Assembly: GCA_030562195.1 (NCBI GenBank) | Contig: CM060202.1 | Location: 1,240,001 to 1,304,000, forward strand | Length of the DNA stretch: 64,000 nucleotides | Origin: Nipponacmea schrenckii | Taxonomy: Eukaryota; Mollusca; Gastropoda; Lottiidae | Direction: 5' to 3' | In this document: in pieces, positions 1-11,259 of the stretch | Layout of the letters: each line of letters begins with the position of its first letter | Position numbering within the stretch: position 1 is the stretch's first letter | Translations under genes and position numbers: made by a program | Notes under the pieces: model-generated | Database searches by the model: none | The model's input: only the letters and a program-made list of their open reading frames with translations | Told to the model about the DNA's origin: nothing

Positions 1-273
1 TATATTATATTCCGTAATTGCTATTGATTAGACGATCAGTAATGATATTGAGTATTGAACTTTTTAAACTCATGTTGACGTGAGTAGTTCTAAACTTTTG
101 CTATTTTTTATCATTGTCTTGTAAATGATAAACTAATTATCAACTTTATTGCTTGTATTGTTTACTGAGATACTAAAACAAATGTTATTCTTAATTGGTC
201 TGTTTCATTCAATTTACGGTTAAATGTTTTTTTCTACCAGATACCTCCCCTCCTTTAGATTTTAGTTCCTTTT

Positions 274-2418
274 TATACGCCCACATGAAATGGGGGGCGT
301 ATATTGTCGTCACCCACATCCGTCCGTCCGTCCGTCCACAATTGCTCGTAAACACTCTACACGGTGTAATTCTTGACGGATTTAGATGAAACTTAATATG
401 AGTGTTTATGATCACGCAAGGATGAACCCTATTAAAAATCAGCGAAATCGGAAAAAAATTAGTATGAGTTCGTGCTCTTGTTCTTGAATGGCTCGTAAAC
501 ACTCTACAACGTGCAATTCTTGATCGATTTTGATGAAACTTGGTGTGAGAGTATGTTATAACTCAAGGATAAACCCTATCGAAAATCAGCGAAATCGAAA
601 AACATTTAGTATCAGTTATTGCCCTTGTTCTTGAAAACGCGTTCAATTTTAGCTTGTGAACACTCTTGAGAGAACAATTTTTAATGGATTTTAATGAAAC
701 TTGACCTGAGTATTTGTTATCACCCAAGGATGAAGCCTATTGAAAACCAGTCTAATCGAAAAAAAATTAATATCAGTTATTGCCCTTGTTTTTTAAAACG
801 CGTTCAATTTTTAGCTTGTAAACACTCTACAAAGCACAGTTATTGACCGATTTTGACGAAACTAGCTGAAATTGTTTAATATCACCCAAGAATGAACACT
901 TTTGAAAATAGCACATATCGAAATATATTTAATAGGGATTATTGCCCTTGTTCTATAAAATGTGTTGGATTTTTGCCTTGTAAACACTCTACAAGTCACA
1001 ATTCTTGAGCGATTTTGACATAACTTGGCATGAGTATTTGTAACTAAGGATGAACCCTATTGAAATTCAGTTATATCGAAAAATATTTAGTATCAGTTAT
1101 TGTCCTTGTGTTTGAAAATGCGTTCAATTTTAGCTTGTAAGCACTCTAGAAAGAACAATTCTTAATGGATTTTGATAAAACTTGGCTTGAGTATTTGTTT
1201 TTACCCAAGGATGAACCTTATTGAAAATCAAATAAATCGAAATATATTTAGTGTCAGTTATTGCCCTTGTGTTTGAAAACGGGTTTAACTTTTTGGCTAG
1301 TAAACACTCTAGAAGGTACAATTCATGACCAATGTTGACAAAACTCACTGAAATTGTTGGATATCGCAAGGGATGAGCCTAATTGAAAATTAAAAATATC
1401 AAAATATATCTAATATGAATTATTGCCCTTGTTCTTTTAAACGCGTTCGATTTTTGTCTCGTAAACACTCTACATGGCACAATTCTTGGTGGATTTCGAT
1501 GAAACTTGGTGTGAGAGTGTGTTATAACTCAAGGATGAACCCTATTGAAAATCAGCGAAATCGAAAAAAATTTAGTATGAGTTACTGCCCTTGTTCTTGA
1601 AAACGCATTCAATTTTAGCTTGTAAACACTCTAGAAAGAACTATTCTTAATGGATTTTGGTTAACTTTGGCTTGAGTATTTGTTTTTACCCAAGGATGAA
1701 CCCTATTATAAATCAAATAAATAGAAATATATTTAGTGTCAGTTATATCCCTTGTTCTTGAAAACGCGTTCAATTTTAGCTTGTAAACACTCTAGAAAGA
1801 ACAATTTTGAATGGATTTTGATGTAACTTGGCTGGAGTATTTGTTGTCTCCCAAGGATGAACCCTATTGAAAATCGAAAAATATTTAGTACAAGTTATTG
1901 ACCTTGTTTTAGAAAACGCGTTCAATTTAACTCGTAAACACTCTAGAAAGAAAAATTTTGAATGGATTTTGATGAAACTTGGCTTTAGTATTTGTTTTCT
2001 CACAAGGATAAACCCTATTGAAAATCAGATAAATCGAAAAATATTTAGTGTCAGTTATTGCGCCTCTTTTCAAAAACGCTTTCAACTTTTGGCTTGTGAA
2101 CACTCTAAACATTCCTTTTTGACAAAACTCGCTGAAATTGTTTTATATCAACCAAGGATGAGCCTTATTAAGAATTAAAAATATCAAATTATTATTAAGG
2201 GTGAACCCTATTGCAAATCATAAAAATACCGAAAAATATTTAATGAGTTGTTATTAGGTACAATTCTTGACAGTTTTAAATGAAACTAGAGACCCTAGAA
2301 AAAAATAGGTTGAAAGGTTGAATATTTCATTCCACTTATTGTAACCTTACTGAAAAGTTTTTATTTGAAATAAATGCTGCAAGTGGGCGTATATTACCTT
2401 GCCTGGCAAGCTATCTTT
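274..2418 (+). mobile_element. Helitron-like (HINE-type) non-autonomous cassette with internal ~160 bp monomers, copy 1
   Basis: The left end carries a perfect 9 bp hairpin, TATACGCCC (274-282) against GGGCGTATA (295-303). The right end has the inverted copy GTGGGCGTATA (2383-2393) followed after a few bases by the palindrome CTTGCCTGGCAAG (2398-2410). So the 5' terminus is repeated in inverted form inside the 3' end and followed by a hairpin, as in Helitron2/Helentron-type elements. The interior is a run of about a dozen degenerate ~160 bp monomers containing recurring phrases such as CACCCAAGGATGAACCCTAT and TTATTGCCCTTGTTCTTGAAA. The short ORFs inside are monomer translations and not genes. 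Copies of this family recur in the window. The superfamily assignment is inference. Confidence 0.65.
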
Positions 2419-2627
2419 AAAGCTTAGATAGGTCCCATAAACCATAATCATGCTTACTATTTACATAGTCGACCAGGATTGCAGACGGCGCTGTAGGACG
2501 GCAATAGTTGCCGCGTCCCCTATATCAAGGAAAGACAACTTCGCGAGTTTGGTTCCCCATTGTTTTTGGCCATATTTCTGGGATTAGATTGGCAAATCCA
2601 TTTGATCATATTATTGTTTATTCTAAC

Positions 2628-2733
2628 CTTTCCTGTCTCAGATTTTTCTTCCTCAATCAATTTCTCTTCATCTTTCTTCATATTCTTTATCTCAGGTTTC
2701 CTATCTTCATCATGTATCTTTTCATTAAATTTT
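2628..2733 (-). CDS. ABCC1-like: ABCC1/MRP1-like ABC transporter, linker exon (third exon visible here)
   Basis: This 106 bp exon is read on the minus strand. It is bounded by an acceptor (ttaactag, upstream side at 2734-2735) and a donor (GGAAAG/gttaga at 2627). It enters in phase 2, completing a lysine codon from the 10,335-10,425 exon, and leaves in phase 0. The 35 full codons are charged and end in EEEKSETGK, which resembles the MRP1 linker just before transmembrane domain 2, where a K-L-x-E-x-E-x-x-E-T-G-x-V motif is typical. The family link rests on that motif and on phase continuity with two other exons. The protein would be a plasma-membrane exporter of organic anions and conjugates. 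The next downstream exon (start of TMD2) is not visible between 1 and 2,627. Confidence 0.75.
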
Positions 2734-2850
2734 CTAGTTAAAATGAAATATGAAAACATTTCAATAATAATTTTTTTCATTTCAATAATAATTTGGCTGA
2801 GATATAGGATGAGAATATAGAAGTGACAGAAAAGTTGTATTGGAACTAGG

Positions 2851-2935
2851 CCTTATATGGCGGTCATGACCGGCAGTCATGCCAAATTGACCGGTTGCAA
2901 ATAGGCTCCATCAGACTTTAAGTAGAGACGTAAAA
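2851..2935 (+). repeat. Fragment of hAT-type MITE left end
   Basis: The stretch shares the phrases GCAGTCATGCCAAA and TTGCAAATAGGCTC with 38,431-38,500 just inside the left TIR of the intact hAT-like element at 38,411-39,433. It is a 5' fragment in the same orientation, without its own complete terminus. Confidence 0.55.
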
Positions 2936-2951
2936 AGGAAATAAAGAAAAA

Positions 2952-3900
2952 CTAGAATTGCTGACAATTATAAACATATTTCGACAACCTTAGAATATTA
3001 TGGAGCTCAAATTAGTAATTACCAATATCTAGGAAATATATTGAATTTCATATGACCTAGTTTTCAAAGTGATAAACTAATTAGGTAACACCTTCCGTAG
3101 CTGTTAAAGATGGCGACAAATATGAAAGTTATCAATTTTTGCTATGTTTAAGGACATGTTTAAGTATTTTTTAATTAGGACAAATTAAAAATTACCTACA
3201 TGTAGACAATATAATGAACTTTATCTGACCTAATGTTCAAGGTCATAGATTAAGTGGTTCGACCCTTCCGTAGGCGTTAAAGTGACCTAATTGGAAAAAA
3301 ATTGTAACAAAAATTCAAAATGGCGGCCATTATGGCAGCTGGAGCTTCTACTTTAGGTCATATCGATTACTATTCATAAAGTGATTCATAAAACAGTTTG
3401 CACTTTTCACCTAGCTGTTATAGACAGGAAGTTACTTAATTACGTCATTTGAGTTCAAACCGGAAGTGAATTTTTTTTTTCTTAATTTTGTTAAAATTGG
3501 AATCATATCGCCTTTCAACTGGTGATGTTATAAAATTCCACCATTTATATTCAGAGAGAAATCAGGGTTTGAATTTTTTTCCAATGACCCTTTAATTTTG
3601 AATTGCAAATCGTGGATAGAGGATTAAACCGGATGGCATAAAACCTATAATTAGTTAACAAATACTTAGAAGTTTTCAAATATGAAAATCCGTTCGAAAT
3701 CTAACTGACAATAAAGATGCAACAGCAAAAAAAACTCAATTTCTGGTTCTCACTTCCGGTCAGAGACAGAACTTTAGGTTTTGTTTTATTTGATAATAGT
3801 AAATGTCACGGTTACCAAAGTTCAAGGTCACGAGAAATAATCCTTTGAAACTTGAAAAAATTTGACCGGAAGTAACAAAAAAAACAAAATTGAAATTAAA
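2952..3900 (-). mobile_element. Helitron-like repeat family X, copy 1 (inverted relative to 12,976-14,118)
   Basis: Reverse-complement similarity to 12,976-14,118 begins here. Reading the minus strand, the 3' end is the hairpin AATTGTCAGCAATT followed by CTAG and then T, and a degenerate ATTTCG-type subterminal repeat lies about 20 bp inside. The interior is rich in CCGGAAGT and in TGACCTAATT/AAGGTCA phrases. The distal boundary is unclear because similarity fades around 3,900. Confidence 0.55.
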
Positions 3901-4483
3901 AAATCGTATGAACTTGCCAAAAATATAAATATCACGCAAATTACTCTTACCGTAGAGGCCCCATTTTGAGTTTTACAAAAACGTGACATTTCAAGATGGC
4001 GGCCTTAGTTTCACTTATTTAAAACGCTTTAACTCAGGAAAGCAGCCCACCAGAGAGTTTGGACCTAACCTTTTGTTCTTATCATGTCGAGAATATATAT
4101 AAAACGCCGGACATGTTCAGAACGCAAACCGGAAATTAAATATCACATAGAATCTAGGAAAAAGGGGATTTTCGACCCCATCCTCATCATTTTCACTTGA
4201 CAATAGAGCTCATAATTCATTGAATCTTGTCACAATGTTTTTTTTTTATGTTTAATCGCAGGTATAGAGATAATGAGTGTAATAACTGTCAACAATAAAC
4301 AATCACGATTTTGCAGGGAATACTGTTTCCGCAAATTGAGAACACTCGCTTCCATGTTTTGATAGGTCTCAAGGTTCCATGTATTCATCGAGCTATCACA
4401 GAGATTGCATGTCTTCCGCCATGCATTGGTCCTCTTAGTCCCTTTCAACCTTATACTAACAGTTTCACTCATTCCGCGTATTT
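3901..4483. other. Stretch without recognised gene
   Basis: AT-rich DNA with scattered CCGGAA phrases resembling family X. No coding signal or repeat boundary can be supported. Confidence 0.4.
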
Positions 4484-5100
4484 TGTAAAAATAATAATAA
4501 TAATAATAATAAAATCTTTATTTTACATGGGTCAGAATTAGGCCCAATACACAAGGACATGGTCCTGTCTCACATTCAGCCCATGGGGCAATACATTGGA
4601 AAAAAAAAAAAAAAAAAAAAAAAAAGAAAAAAATCGAAAATACATAATATCTCAATATACAATTCGTCTCTAATACTGAAAATACACAAGTACATGTGTA
4701 TAAAATGGACAGATATATGTTACGGCGATCAAGTCCATGACCACAAAATAAATATACAATACTCCACGTACAATTTGTTTAAAAATACACAAGTACATGT
4801 GCATGAAATGGACAGATTTTCAACCTACAATTTGTTTATAAAATGGATGTAATATATAGTTCCCGCGGCCATGCACACGGCCGCAGAAAATCACGTATTA
4901 TTTCAACGTACAATTTATTTTAAAATACACAATTACATGTGTAAATAATGGACAGATTTATCTTCCGGCGATCAAGTACATGACAGCAAAAACCATATAT
5001 AATTTCAATGTACAATTAGTTTTAAAATACACAAGTACATGTGTATAAAATGGACAGATTCATTATTCTGCGATCAAGTACATGACCACAAAAACCAATG
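4484..5100 (-). repeat. LINE 3' tail with ~130 bp subrepeats (inverted copy of 11,898-12,471)
   Basis: On the minus strand this ends in AATAAAGATTTTATTATTATT, a simple-repeat tail of the kind found at LINE 3' ends, preceded by GAATGTGAGACAGGACCATG, which is shared with 12,441-12,462 and 14,159-14,178. Next to it is a purine-rich run (4,598-4,635). Several ~110-140 bp units carry the phrases ACACAAGTACATGTG and AATGGACAGAT. It is the 3' UTR and tail of the LINE whose RT end is seen at 11,260. Confidence 0.6.
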
Positions 5101-5309
5101 AATGGGATACAGAATCATTGCTACATTATTATTGGGCGTTTGGTTAGAATCTCAGAACATTACCCAGGCTGGGGAAGAGTCAATCAATTCAAAACAAGAT
5201 TTTTGTGTTTCGATGAATCTGCAAAGTGTTATATCGTCGGCTTTTCGTTTTAATCGAATCAACATGAAGTTCAGTCTAATTTTCCAAATTTAAACTATGT
5301 TTTGTTGAT

Positions 5310-5790
5310 GTCAGAAATATCCTATACTAAATACTATTCAACTTCTATCAAACTGTAAACTGTACTTCAATGCCATGGAGGTTTGGTAATTTTCATCATA
5401 ATTGGAACTTAAACTTTCTGAACATACTGTCATACATCACATCACAATTTCAAAACAATCTGATCATCAAACATTCACAGTAATTTAATATTTTTGTCCA
5501 AGTTACAAATGCTGATTTTAAGATAACTTGCACCGATGGTGTACTTCCCGTTGAACATGAGAAAAACGAAGTGTTATGAATGACACAATACGGACCTAAA
5601 ATGACGGAAAAAATGTTTCAAGCGGTTGTTCCGATTTGTCTATAAATAGTAACTGTTTCAAATCCTAGCAGTAAGCAGAGAAAAACGATAAAACTTATAT
5701 AATTACGCACAATTATGCAAAACAGGCTATCAAAACCATAACTAGCCATAATAACTTTGTAACATTTCCCAGTAATAAATGAATTGACTT
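5310..5790 (-). repeat. Decayed inverted copy of the hAT-type MITE interior
   Basis: The minus strand matches about 38,940-39,350, for example CGGTTGAACATGAGAAAAACG-like text and TCCGATTTGTCTATAAATAG (5,632-5,651) against its reverse complement near 39,090. Termini are not preserved. The interval 5,101-5,309 shows nothing recognisable. Confidence 0.5.
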
Positions 5791-6005
5791 ATTTAACGTC
5801 TTCAAACATTCCACCACTTACATTACAGGATGTCCACAACTATTTCCTGTATAAAAAAAAACCAGTGACCTTTAAAGTCGAAACACTGAAACAGACAATT
5901 AAAAAAGTCAGATAAGTTTAGCAAGGAGAACTGTGGCTGAACTCCAGTACAATGCTGTCAACCTGATTTCCCCCGTGTGTAGTCCGTGGAAAATGTCGAC
6001 CTAGC

Positions 6006-6380
6006 ATGCAACAGAAAATATCCATTGCCGGAGGTTACGTTAGGACATATTACTCTCTCTCTCTCTCTCTGACATTAACAAAACAGACAGGCAAAATTTT
6101 TTGTGCAAAATGTGACTGTAAAGCTGGGTTGTCTGGTTTGTGTAGTCATGATGGTGGTCTACTTCTGACTAGGGTGAAGGTAAAGAATTCATGAAAATCA
6201 AGTGGATGTACTTGGCTGGGTCCGAACACAAATATCAGTTATCCATCTAGTCCAAAACGACTTGTTGACATTAAATTTTCTGTAGATTCTTCCAGTCTAA
6301 AGCCATACCCAAATGTTTACCAAGCTGGTCCATGCATTGATCCTAAGAATTTCTTTCAAGACATTTTAATAGGGGTGTGA
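6006..6380 (+). pseudogene. SWIM zinc-finger protein fragment (YqaJ-exonuclease-associated type)
   Basis: The frame reads CAKCDCKAGLSGLCSHDGG, which fits the SWIM signature C-x-C-x(n)-C-x-H (residues about 36-51). After an in-frame TGA at 6,192-6,194 the same frame continues with GCTWLGP, PSSPKRLVDIKF and a further stop at 6,377-6,379. A SWIM finger followed by a C-x-W segment and a P-x-x-L-x-D-I-x-F segment is typical of large invertebrate transposon-like proteins that also carry YqaJ nuclease domains. The nuclease is absent here. A CT microsatellite (6,054-6,072) interrupts the front. No splice sites or start context can be supported, so I call it a transposon-derived pseudogene. Confidence 0.6.
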
Positions 6381-7055
6381 ACAAAACGAAGACCCAAAGA
6401 CCTAAGGCCTAAAAAAGGAAGAACCCACGAGGTAAAAAACGAAGACCTAAAAAAGAAAGACCCCACGAGGTAAAAAACGAAGACCTAATTTTACTCGAAG
6501 GTTAAGCATGTCAATACGGCAATTTCCCCAGAAAATGAGCAAAATTCATCACCCCCCTCCATTCCCTACAGGGTGAAACTTTTACAGAAGGTATAAAAGG
6601 AAAACCCCACGAGGTAAAAAACGAAGACCCTGTGAAAAGATCCGACAAGACATAGGAATATTCCATTGAAATTTTACTCGAAGGTTAAGCATGTCAATAC
6701 GCCAATTACCCCAGTCACCCTCCATTCCCTACAGGGTGAAACATAAATACGGGGGTAAAAAAAAGGTATAAAAGGAAGATCCCACGAGGTAAAAAACGAA
6801 GACCCTTTGAAAAAATCCGACAAGGCATAGGAATATAACATTTAAATTTTACTCGAATGTTAAGCATGTCAATACGCCATTTTCCCCAGAAAATGAGCAA
6901 AATCCATCACCCCCTCCCTTCCCTACAGGGTGAAACATAAATACGGACGTAAAAAAAGGTATAAAAGGAAGACCCCACGAGGTAAAAAAAACGAAGACCC
7001 TTTGAAAAAAACCGACAAGGCATAGGAATATAACATTGAAATTTTACTCGATTTT
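6362..7055. repeat. ~180-190 bp tandem repeat array
   Basis: Units carry GGTAAAAAACGAAGACCCT (6,612; 6,789; about 6,980) plus TTTTACTCGAAGGTTAAGCA and CTACAGGGTGAAACATAAAT. About three and a half copies are visible, with spacing of 177 and about 190 bp and modest divergence. The array abuts the SWIM pseudogene on the left and the Gypsy pol fragment on the right. Confidence 0.8.
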
Positions 7056-7059
7056 GGTT

Positions 7060-9425
7060 TAAGTAATTGTCGGAATGGAAGCATCCTATCTGTCATACTG
7101 AATGTGTACGAGACTTGGTTTACGAGACCGAACCAAGAGCGAATGTCAGTAATGTTCTTAGGTTTTGGAAAATTTGATATGGCTGTCAGGTATCTGGAAC
7201 ATGGTCTTACATGGTTTAAGGTGATTTCAAAAACCGGCAAATTCAACTGTGTCAGCTTCGAATCGGTTAAGGGGTGATGCCATTTCTACCACAGGTGTCC
7301 AACTATTGTATAGCCTGGAAAAAACTAGCCCGTATTGAGTCTGACTATAATAGGACGTCATCGATGCATTTAGTTTTATTGGGTATGGCTGAGACTAGTT
7401 CGTCATATCTACGTGTACATGTATATCCATCACCAGAAGCTATGTACCCTTGTGGTTCAGTTTTATACCGATAACGGCCCCAGGGTGTGATGAAGGTGCT
7501 GAAATATCTGTCATCTTCGTGAAGTGGAACACTATAGTATCCATTCCAGGCCTCAAATACTGTTTTCTTCACGTCCTGTGGGAGCTTGGTGGAATAGAGA
7601 GGGTGTATGGTGGGTTTCACGAGTCGCATGGACGTTCAGTGGTTGAAAATCTCTTGAACATCTTGATCCAGTCCTGCTTTAACTTCATCCTGCCAATGCA
7701 GTGCAACTGGTATTGGGGTATGATATGCCACAGGTTGCGCTTCAGGGTCAATCAACAGGCGCATTGGTGGAATATTCATTAGAGGAAGCGGTTGGTGTGA
7801 ACAAGTGTTGAATGGGCTAGAGCGATAATAATCTGTGAGAAATTCTTTAAGATTCGGTTCTGTGCACTTCTCTAAGGGAAATGGTAGTGTGGTTGGTGCC
7901 GTAGGAGGTAACTGCCGTGCATGACAGCCGCAGGAGTGTGAAGCAATGGCACCATGGTCTTTTATCGTGTCTGATTTGGGCATAATGGCAGAGATGGTTG
8001 TCGATTTGGTTGAAGACACCAATGACTCCCCAATTGATGGGAATTATGATGATATAATGCCCAAGGCTAAGCACGCGTCACTACTAAGGAAAAATTTCTC
8101 TGAATTGTCAGTGACGTAAGTCATCTGTCTAGTTTCGAGTAGTTGACCTTGTTATTTGTATCCGGATATTCGAAGTATCGTTGCGTCCAGGGTGGAGATA
8201 GTAACGTTGTTGGCTGTGTGCATCTTCATTGTGACAGGAATAAGATCATGTTGGGTTAACCCAAGGCGCTGGATGACCTTGAGCCCTGCTAAGCAACTCT
8301 GACATCCGGTGTCAGCTAATGATGGATGAGCTATTGTAGGTGTACTGCTTGAAAGATTGAATCCCAGTGCATGGTAGTCCTCTGGCAATATCCTGATGTT
8401 CAGCATGATACTGGGCTGTGGCTGAGATCGTCTTCTATGTCATGTATTGCTCAGATGATCATAAAGATGATGGTCAATGGCTATAGGTCTGCCGGTTCCT
8501 TGAGTAGATGTCTGAATGCTACACAATGAATCACATGCAGCCCCTTCATATTCAGGTGTAGTGGTTTTGGACGACTGGGGTGGCTGTCGACTACTTTGAC
8601 ATATGGATTCAAAATGATTGCTTGTTGCAACGTTTACAACGATGGCCGAAGGCAGTACACTGTTGTTTCCGGATGCTGCCAGGGGATTTCTTGTCATGTC
8701 CAGAGATATTACAGTACCCACACGAATCTGTTTTCTCGAATGAGGTGAGATGTGGTTCGAGTTAACGGCAGCTTCTGTTGGAGATGTGTCCAGCAGTCAT
8801 AAGGCAGAACGTTCACCGGCTTCTTTAGCTTCCACGAACTGAGTTACATCTTCTAGGGTGATGTCCTGGTTTTTATCTCCAAGAAGGTCCAATTGTATGT
8901 CTGGGTCGACGAGACTATTTGCCAACACGTCACGAACAATGGCATCCGTATAGTTGACAACTGTATTGCAGTAAGGGCAATTGATGGCGAATTTACATAC
9001 CCCTGCCAATCAACGTACGCAGGCACAGAAATTGCGAATCGGTTCGCCCTGGTCCTAGTGAAGGCTGTGTAGGCGTACACGTGTCTTGATGGCAGACAGT
9101 ACCTCTTCTTCTGATTTGTTAGACAAGCTACCCCCAGCTGTACGCATAAGGTCTTTCCGTAATTTCTCTTCGCAACATTCAAGTAATTGGATTACTCTAT
9201 CATTGTAATATTGGTTGCTCGGGCATACTCTGACCAACGGGTAGTGAAGTAAGCCCATTCTTCGTCGGTGCTTGATATCACTGGCCACTTGACTTTCTCA
9301 ACGCGAGCAGATTGTGCCTGAGTGTGTGTACTGCCATGGGTGTGAAGGAGGGCGTCAACAATTGCTGGGTCAAGGTCTGACGTTGTGTAATTACAAGTTG
9401 GAATGGGACAGTCTACGGCTGGCAT
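7060..9425 (-). pseudogene. Ty3/Gypsy-like retrotransposon gag-pol, decayed and truncated
   Basis: Reading the minus strand from 9,425: a Gag-like region starting MPAVDCPIPTC, with RVIQLLECCEEKLRKDL (about 9,210) and DLLGDKNQDITLEDV (about 8,850); a zinc knuckle (CGYCNISGHD, near 8,715); a retropepsin-like segment with ADTGCQSCLAG (near 8,300); the pre-RT segment with TPIPVALHWQDEVKAGLDQD (near 7,670); the RT palm with AWNGYYSVPLHEDDRYF and the catalytic CIDD in place of YVDD (near 7,350); and the RT thumb with ITDIRSWFGLVNQVSY (near 7,130). Several frameshifts separate the pieces. RNase H and integrase are missing because the tandem array at 6.4-7.05 kb cuts the element off. No LTR pair is visible; 9,430-9,690 could be leader or LTR. 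It is dead. Confidence 0.85.
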
Positions 9426-9695
9426 ATTTGAAAATTCGGCTGTGAATTCTTTTAAAATTGTCTTCTAAAATAGTTTAGAATAGCTGAGAAGAATGACTGT
9501 GGTCATAGATAAGAACCATGTCTATTTATTCACACATTTATTCGTAACCTATGTATTACAATGACTACAGTCATTAATATGCTTACAATATCAAGGAGGT
9601 TGACATGTTCTTAGATAATAAACAAAGAAAAGATAACTCATGGCGACAGACAACAATCATTGACTAATACAGTATAAATGGAAGATATTCTTCTA
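9426..9695. other. Leader or LTR-like stretch upstream of the Gypsy gag
   Basis: No ORF. It contains an inverted pair AATGACTGTGGTCAT (9,492-9,506) and ATGACTACAGTCATT (9,560-9,574). It may be the remnant 5' leader of the minus-strand Gypsy element, but no second LTR is available for comparison. Confidence 0.25.
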
Positions 9696-9699
9696 AAGG

Positions 9700-9935
9700 C
9701 AGGCGCAGTTTTAAGGACAAGAGCAATAACTCGTATTAAATATTTTTCAATTAATCTGATTTTCAATAGGTTTCATCCTTGGGTTATAACAAACACTCAC
9801 ACCAAGTTTTGTCAAAAATCCATCAAGAAACCAGATCTCTATCGTGTCCACAACAATTGTGGACAGACAGACGAGACGGATAGACAGGGGCGAGGACTAT
9901 ATACACCCACATTAATGTGTGGGCATATAAAAAAC
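9700..9935 (-). repeat. Terminal fragment of a Helitron-like cassette
   Basis: This carries one monomer (AATAGGTTTCATCCTTGGGT, ACACTCACACCAAGTTTTGT) and then a degenerate head in reverse orientation: ACAGACAGACGAGACGG, GGGGCGAGGACTATATACACCCACATT and GTGTGGGCATATAAAA. Only the 5'-end side survives. The flanking 9,936-10,334 is AT-rich with nothing recognisable. Confidence 0.6.
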
Positions 9936-10334
9936 CAAGACCGAGCCTTCAAGTCTTTCACAATTCCTACATGTATACCACAAATTCAGATCAAGACATT
10001 GTTAAAAGGAGTGATGATATTGGAAAGTATTTTCGAAAATTTTCAATTTCCTTTGCAGGCCATGTCTTCCTTTAACATGTATTGAAGATAATGTAGTAGA
10101 CCACAGCCAAACTGTAGATTTCAATACAAGACTTATAACCAAGCAACAGAACAAATGAAATATGGTCTATGACATACTTACTATACACAGAATTTCAAAT
10201 GAGAAAATTTTAAAATGTCGGGCTCTAAAACTGAAATATTATATATAAGTTAACCTTTGCTATATTACCTTCAATAAAAGCAGCCAAAATGTTATGGTTA
10301 AAATTAAAAATTCTGAAAGGTATAAATGACATAC

Positions 10335-10425
10335 TTTGGCCTGACTTTCTGATCATCAGCTGATGTGCCTCCGTCTGATGTTACTGAGTCCACTCTTTCT
10401 AAAATCTTAGACTTAATTTCTTGAA
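10335..10425 (-). CDS. ABCC1-like: ABCC1/MRP1-like ABC transporter, linker exon (second exon visible here)
   Basis: A 91 bp minus-strand exon. The acceptor is a pyrimidine tract ending ttttttag (10,426-10,427) and the donor is CCAAA/gtatgt (10,331-10,334). It enters in phase 1, taking one base from the 38,016 exon, and leaves in phase 2, which the 2,628-2,733 exon completes. The codons read QEIKSKILERVDSVTSDGG and then an acidic stretch, a hydrophilic segment suited to the linker between NBD1 and TMD2 of MRP-type transporters. By itself the exon is too short for a family call. The assignment depends on splice-phase continuity on both sides and on strand. Confidence 0.7.
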
Positions 10426-10479
10426 CTAAAAAAGAGAAAAATAATAAAGCATTAACTTAAAGTTAGCAAAAACTTGAAT

Positions 10480-10720
10480 TGAATCACACCAAGTTTCATC
10501 AAAATCCATCAAGAAACCAGCTCTCTATTATGACCACTTTCAATTTTAAATTGCAAATCATGGGTAAAGGATTTAACCGAATTGTGGATAACCAATAATT
10601 GTTAGTTGACAAATACATTGAAGTTTTTAAATATTAAAATCCGATCGAAATAAATTTACATTCAAATTGATAATTATTTGATCTAATTTTCAAGGTAATA
10701 ATATAAGTGGCACTTAATGT
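10480..10720. repeat. Chimeric repeat fragment (cassette monomer joined to family X)
   Basis: ACACCAAGTTTCATCAAAATCCATCAAGAAACCAGCTCTCTAT-type monomer text (10,489-10,528) runs directly into family X text (AATTTTAAATTGCAAATCATGG, then GTTAGTTGACAAATACATTGAAG). This is a junction of two repeat families and not a gene. Confidence 0.5.
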
Positions 10721-11119
10721 ATTTTTTGTTATTATCAGTTATGTATGTATATGTTAAAAAATATCTGAGTTTTTTTTTATGTAAGTCAATAAACCAAGGC
10801 AACATGTGCTACAGGCTGTGCTCACCAAGTGACAGAATGTACCTTTAAGGGCATAGGAAATGGAAATTTTGAAAACGTCAATTTTATCGTTTTTATCAAC
10901 TATTTCATATCGAAAATAAAAAATAAAAGTTTATTTTTATTTTTTGCACCCCCGTTCATAAGATATCGGCCGTAGAAGTTTGTAAATATTATTAGGTGCT
11001 TTAAACTGATCACGCTTACGTCCCTTGATTGTGACGTAAGGTCGGAACATAGAGTCGTATTAGATAGCCTTCTACCGTATACTATTGATTCTGTTTGCAA
11101 GTTGTATTTGTAAAATAAG

Positions 11120-11209
11120 ATGGTTTTATGTGCTGCCTTCAACTGTGAAGTAAGATCGGGACAAAAGATAGCTTTGTACGAGTTTCCATCGGATCCGAAT
11201 ATAATGTAA
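11120..11209 (+). pseudogene. THAP zinc-finger N-terminus (first 29 codons)
   Basis: ATG at 11,120 opens MVLCAAFNCEVRSG and then ALYEFPSDPNIM before TAA. The pattern M-x-x-C-x-x-x-x-C-(x)n-[FY]-x-F-P-x-D matches the beginning of THAP domains, whose first two ligands are C-x(2-4)-C. The tryptophan, third cysteine and histidine that complete the finger are missing because the frame stops. Copy B carries the same text on the minus strand near 59,035-59,128 with a one-base difference that breaks the frame. THAP domains bind transposon ends in Kolobok and P elements. Confidence 0.6.
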
Positions 11210-11259
11210 ACGTTGGGTTATCAAAATAAAGAGAGCATAATTTTAATTCGTATAAATTT

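Noticed and set aside
195..2178. Multiple 60-100 codon ORFs on both strands over the monomer array
   Set aside because: They repeat with the ~160 bp monomers, occur on both strands and change frame between monomers. They are by-products of repeat sequence.
274..2418. Regularly spaced repeats as a CRISPR array
   Set aside because: Monomers are ~160 bp, diverged and contiguous without unique spacers, and the genome is eukaryotic.
4598..4852. 97-codon plus ORF starting in a poly-A tract, mirrored at 12,171-12,464
   Set aside because: It translates the LINE tail and subrepeats (poly-lysine followed by repeated KYMCIKWTD). Same text occurs in both orientations.
6054..6072. CT microsatellite as a regulatory GAGA-type element
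   Set aside because: It is a short simple repeat inside a pseudogene fragment, without promoter context.
7450..7782. 110-codon plus ORF
   Set aside because: Antisense shadow of the Gypsy RT region, which has clear conserved motifs on the minus strand.
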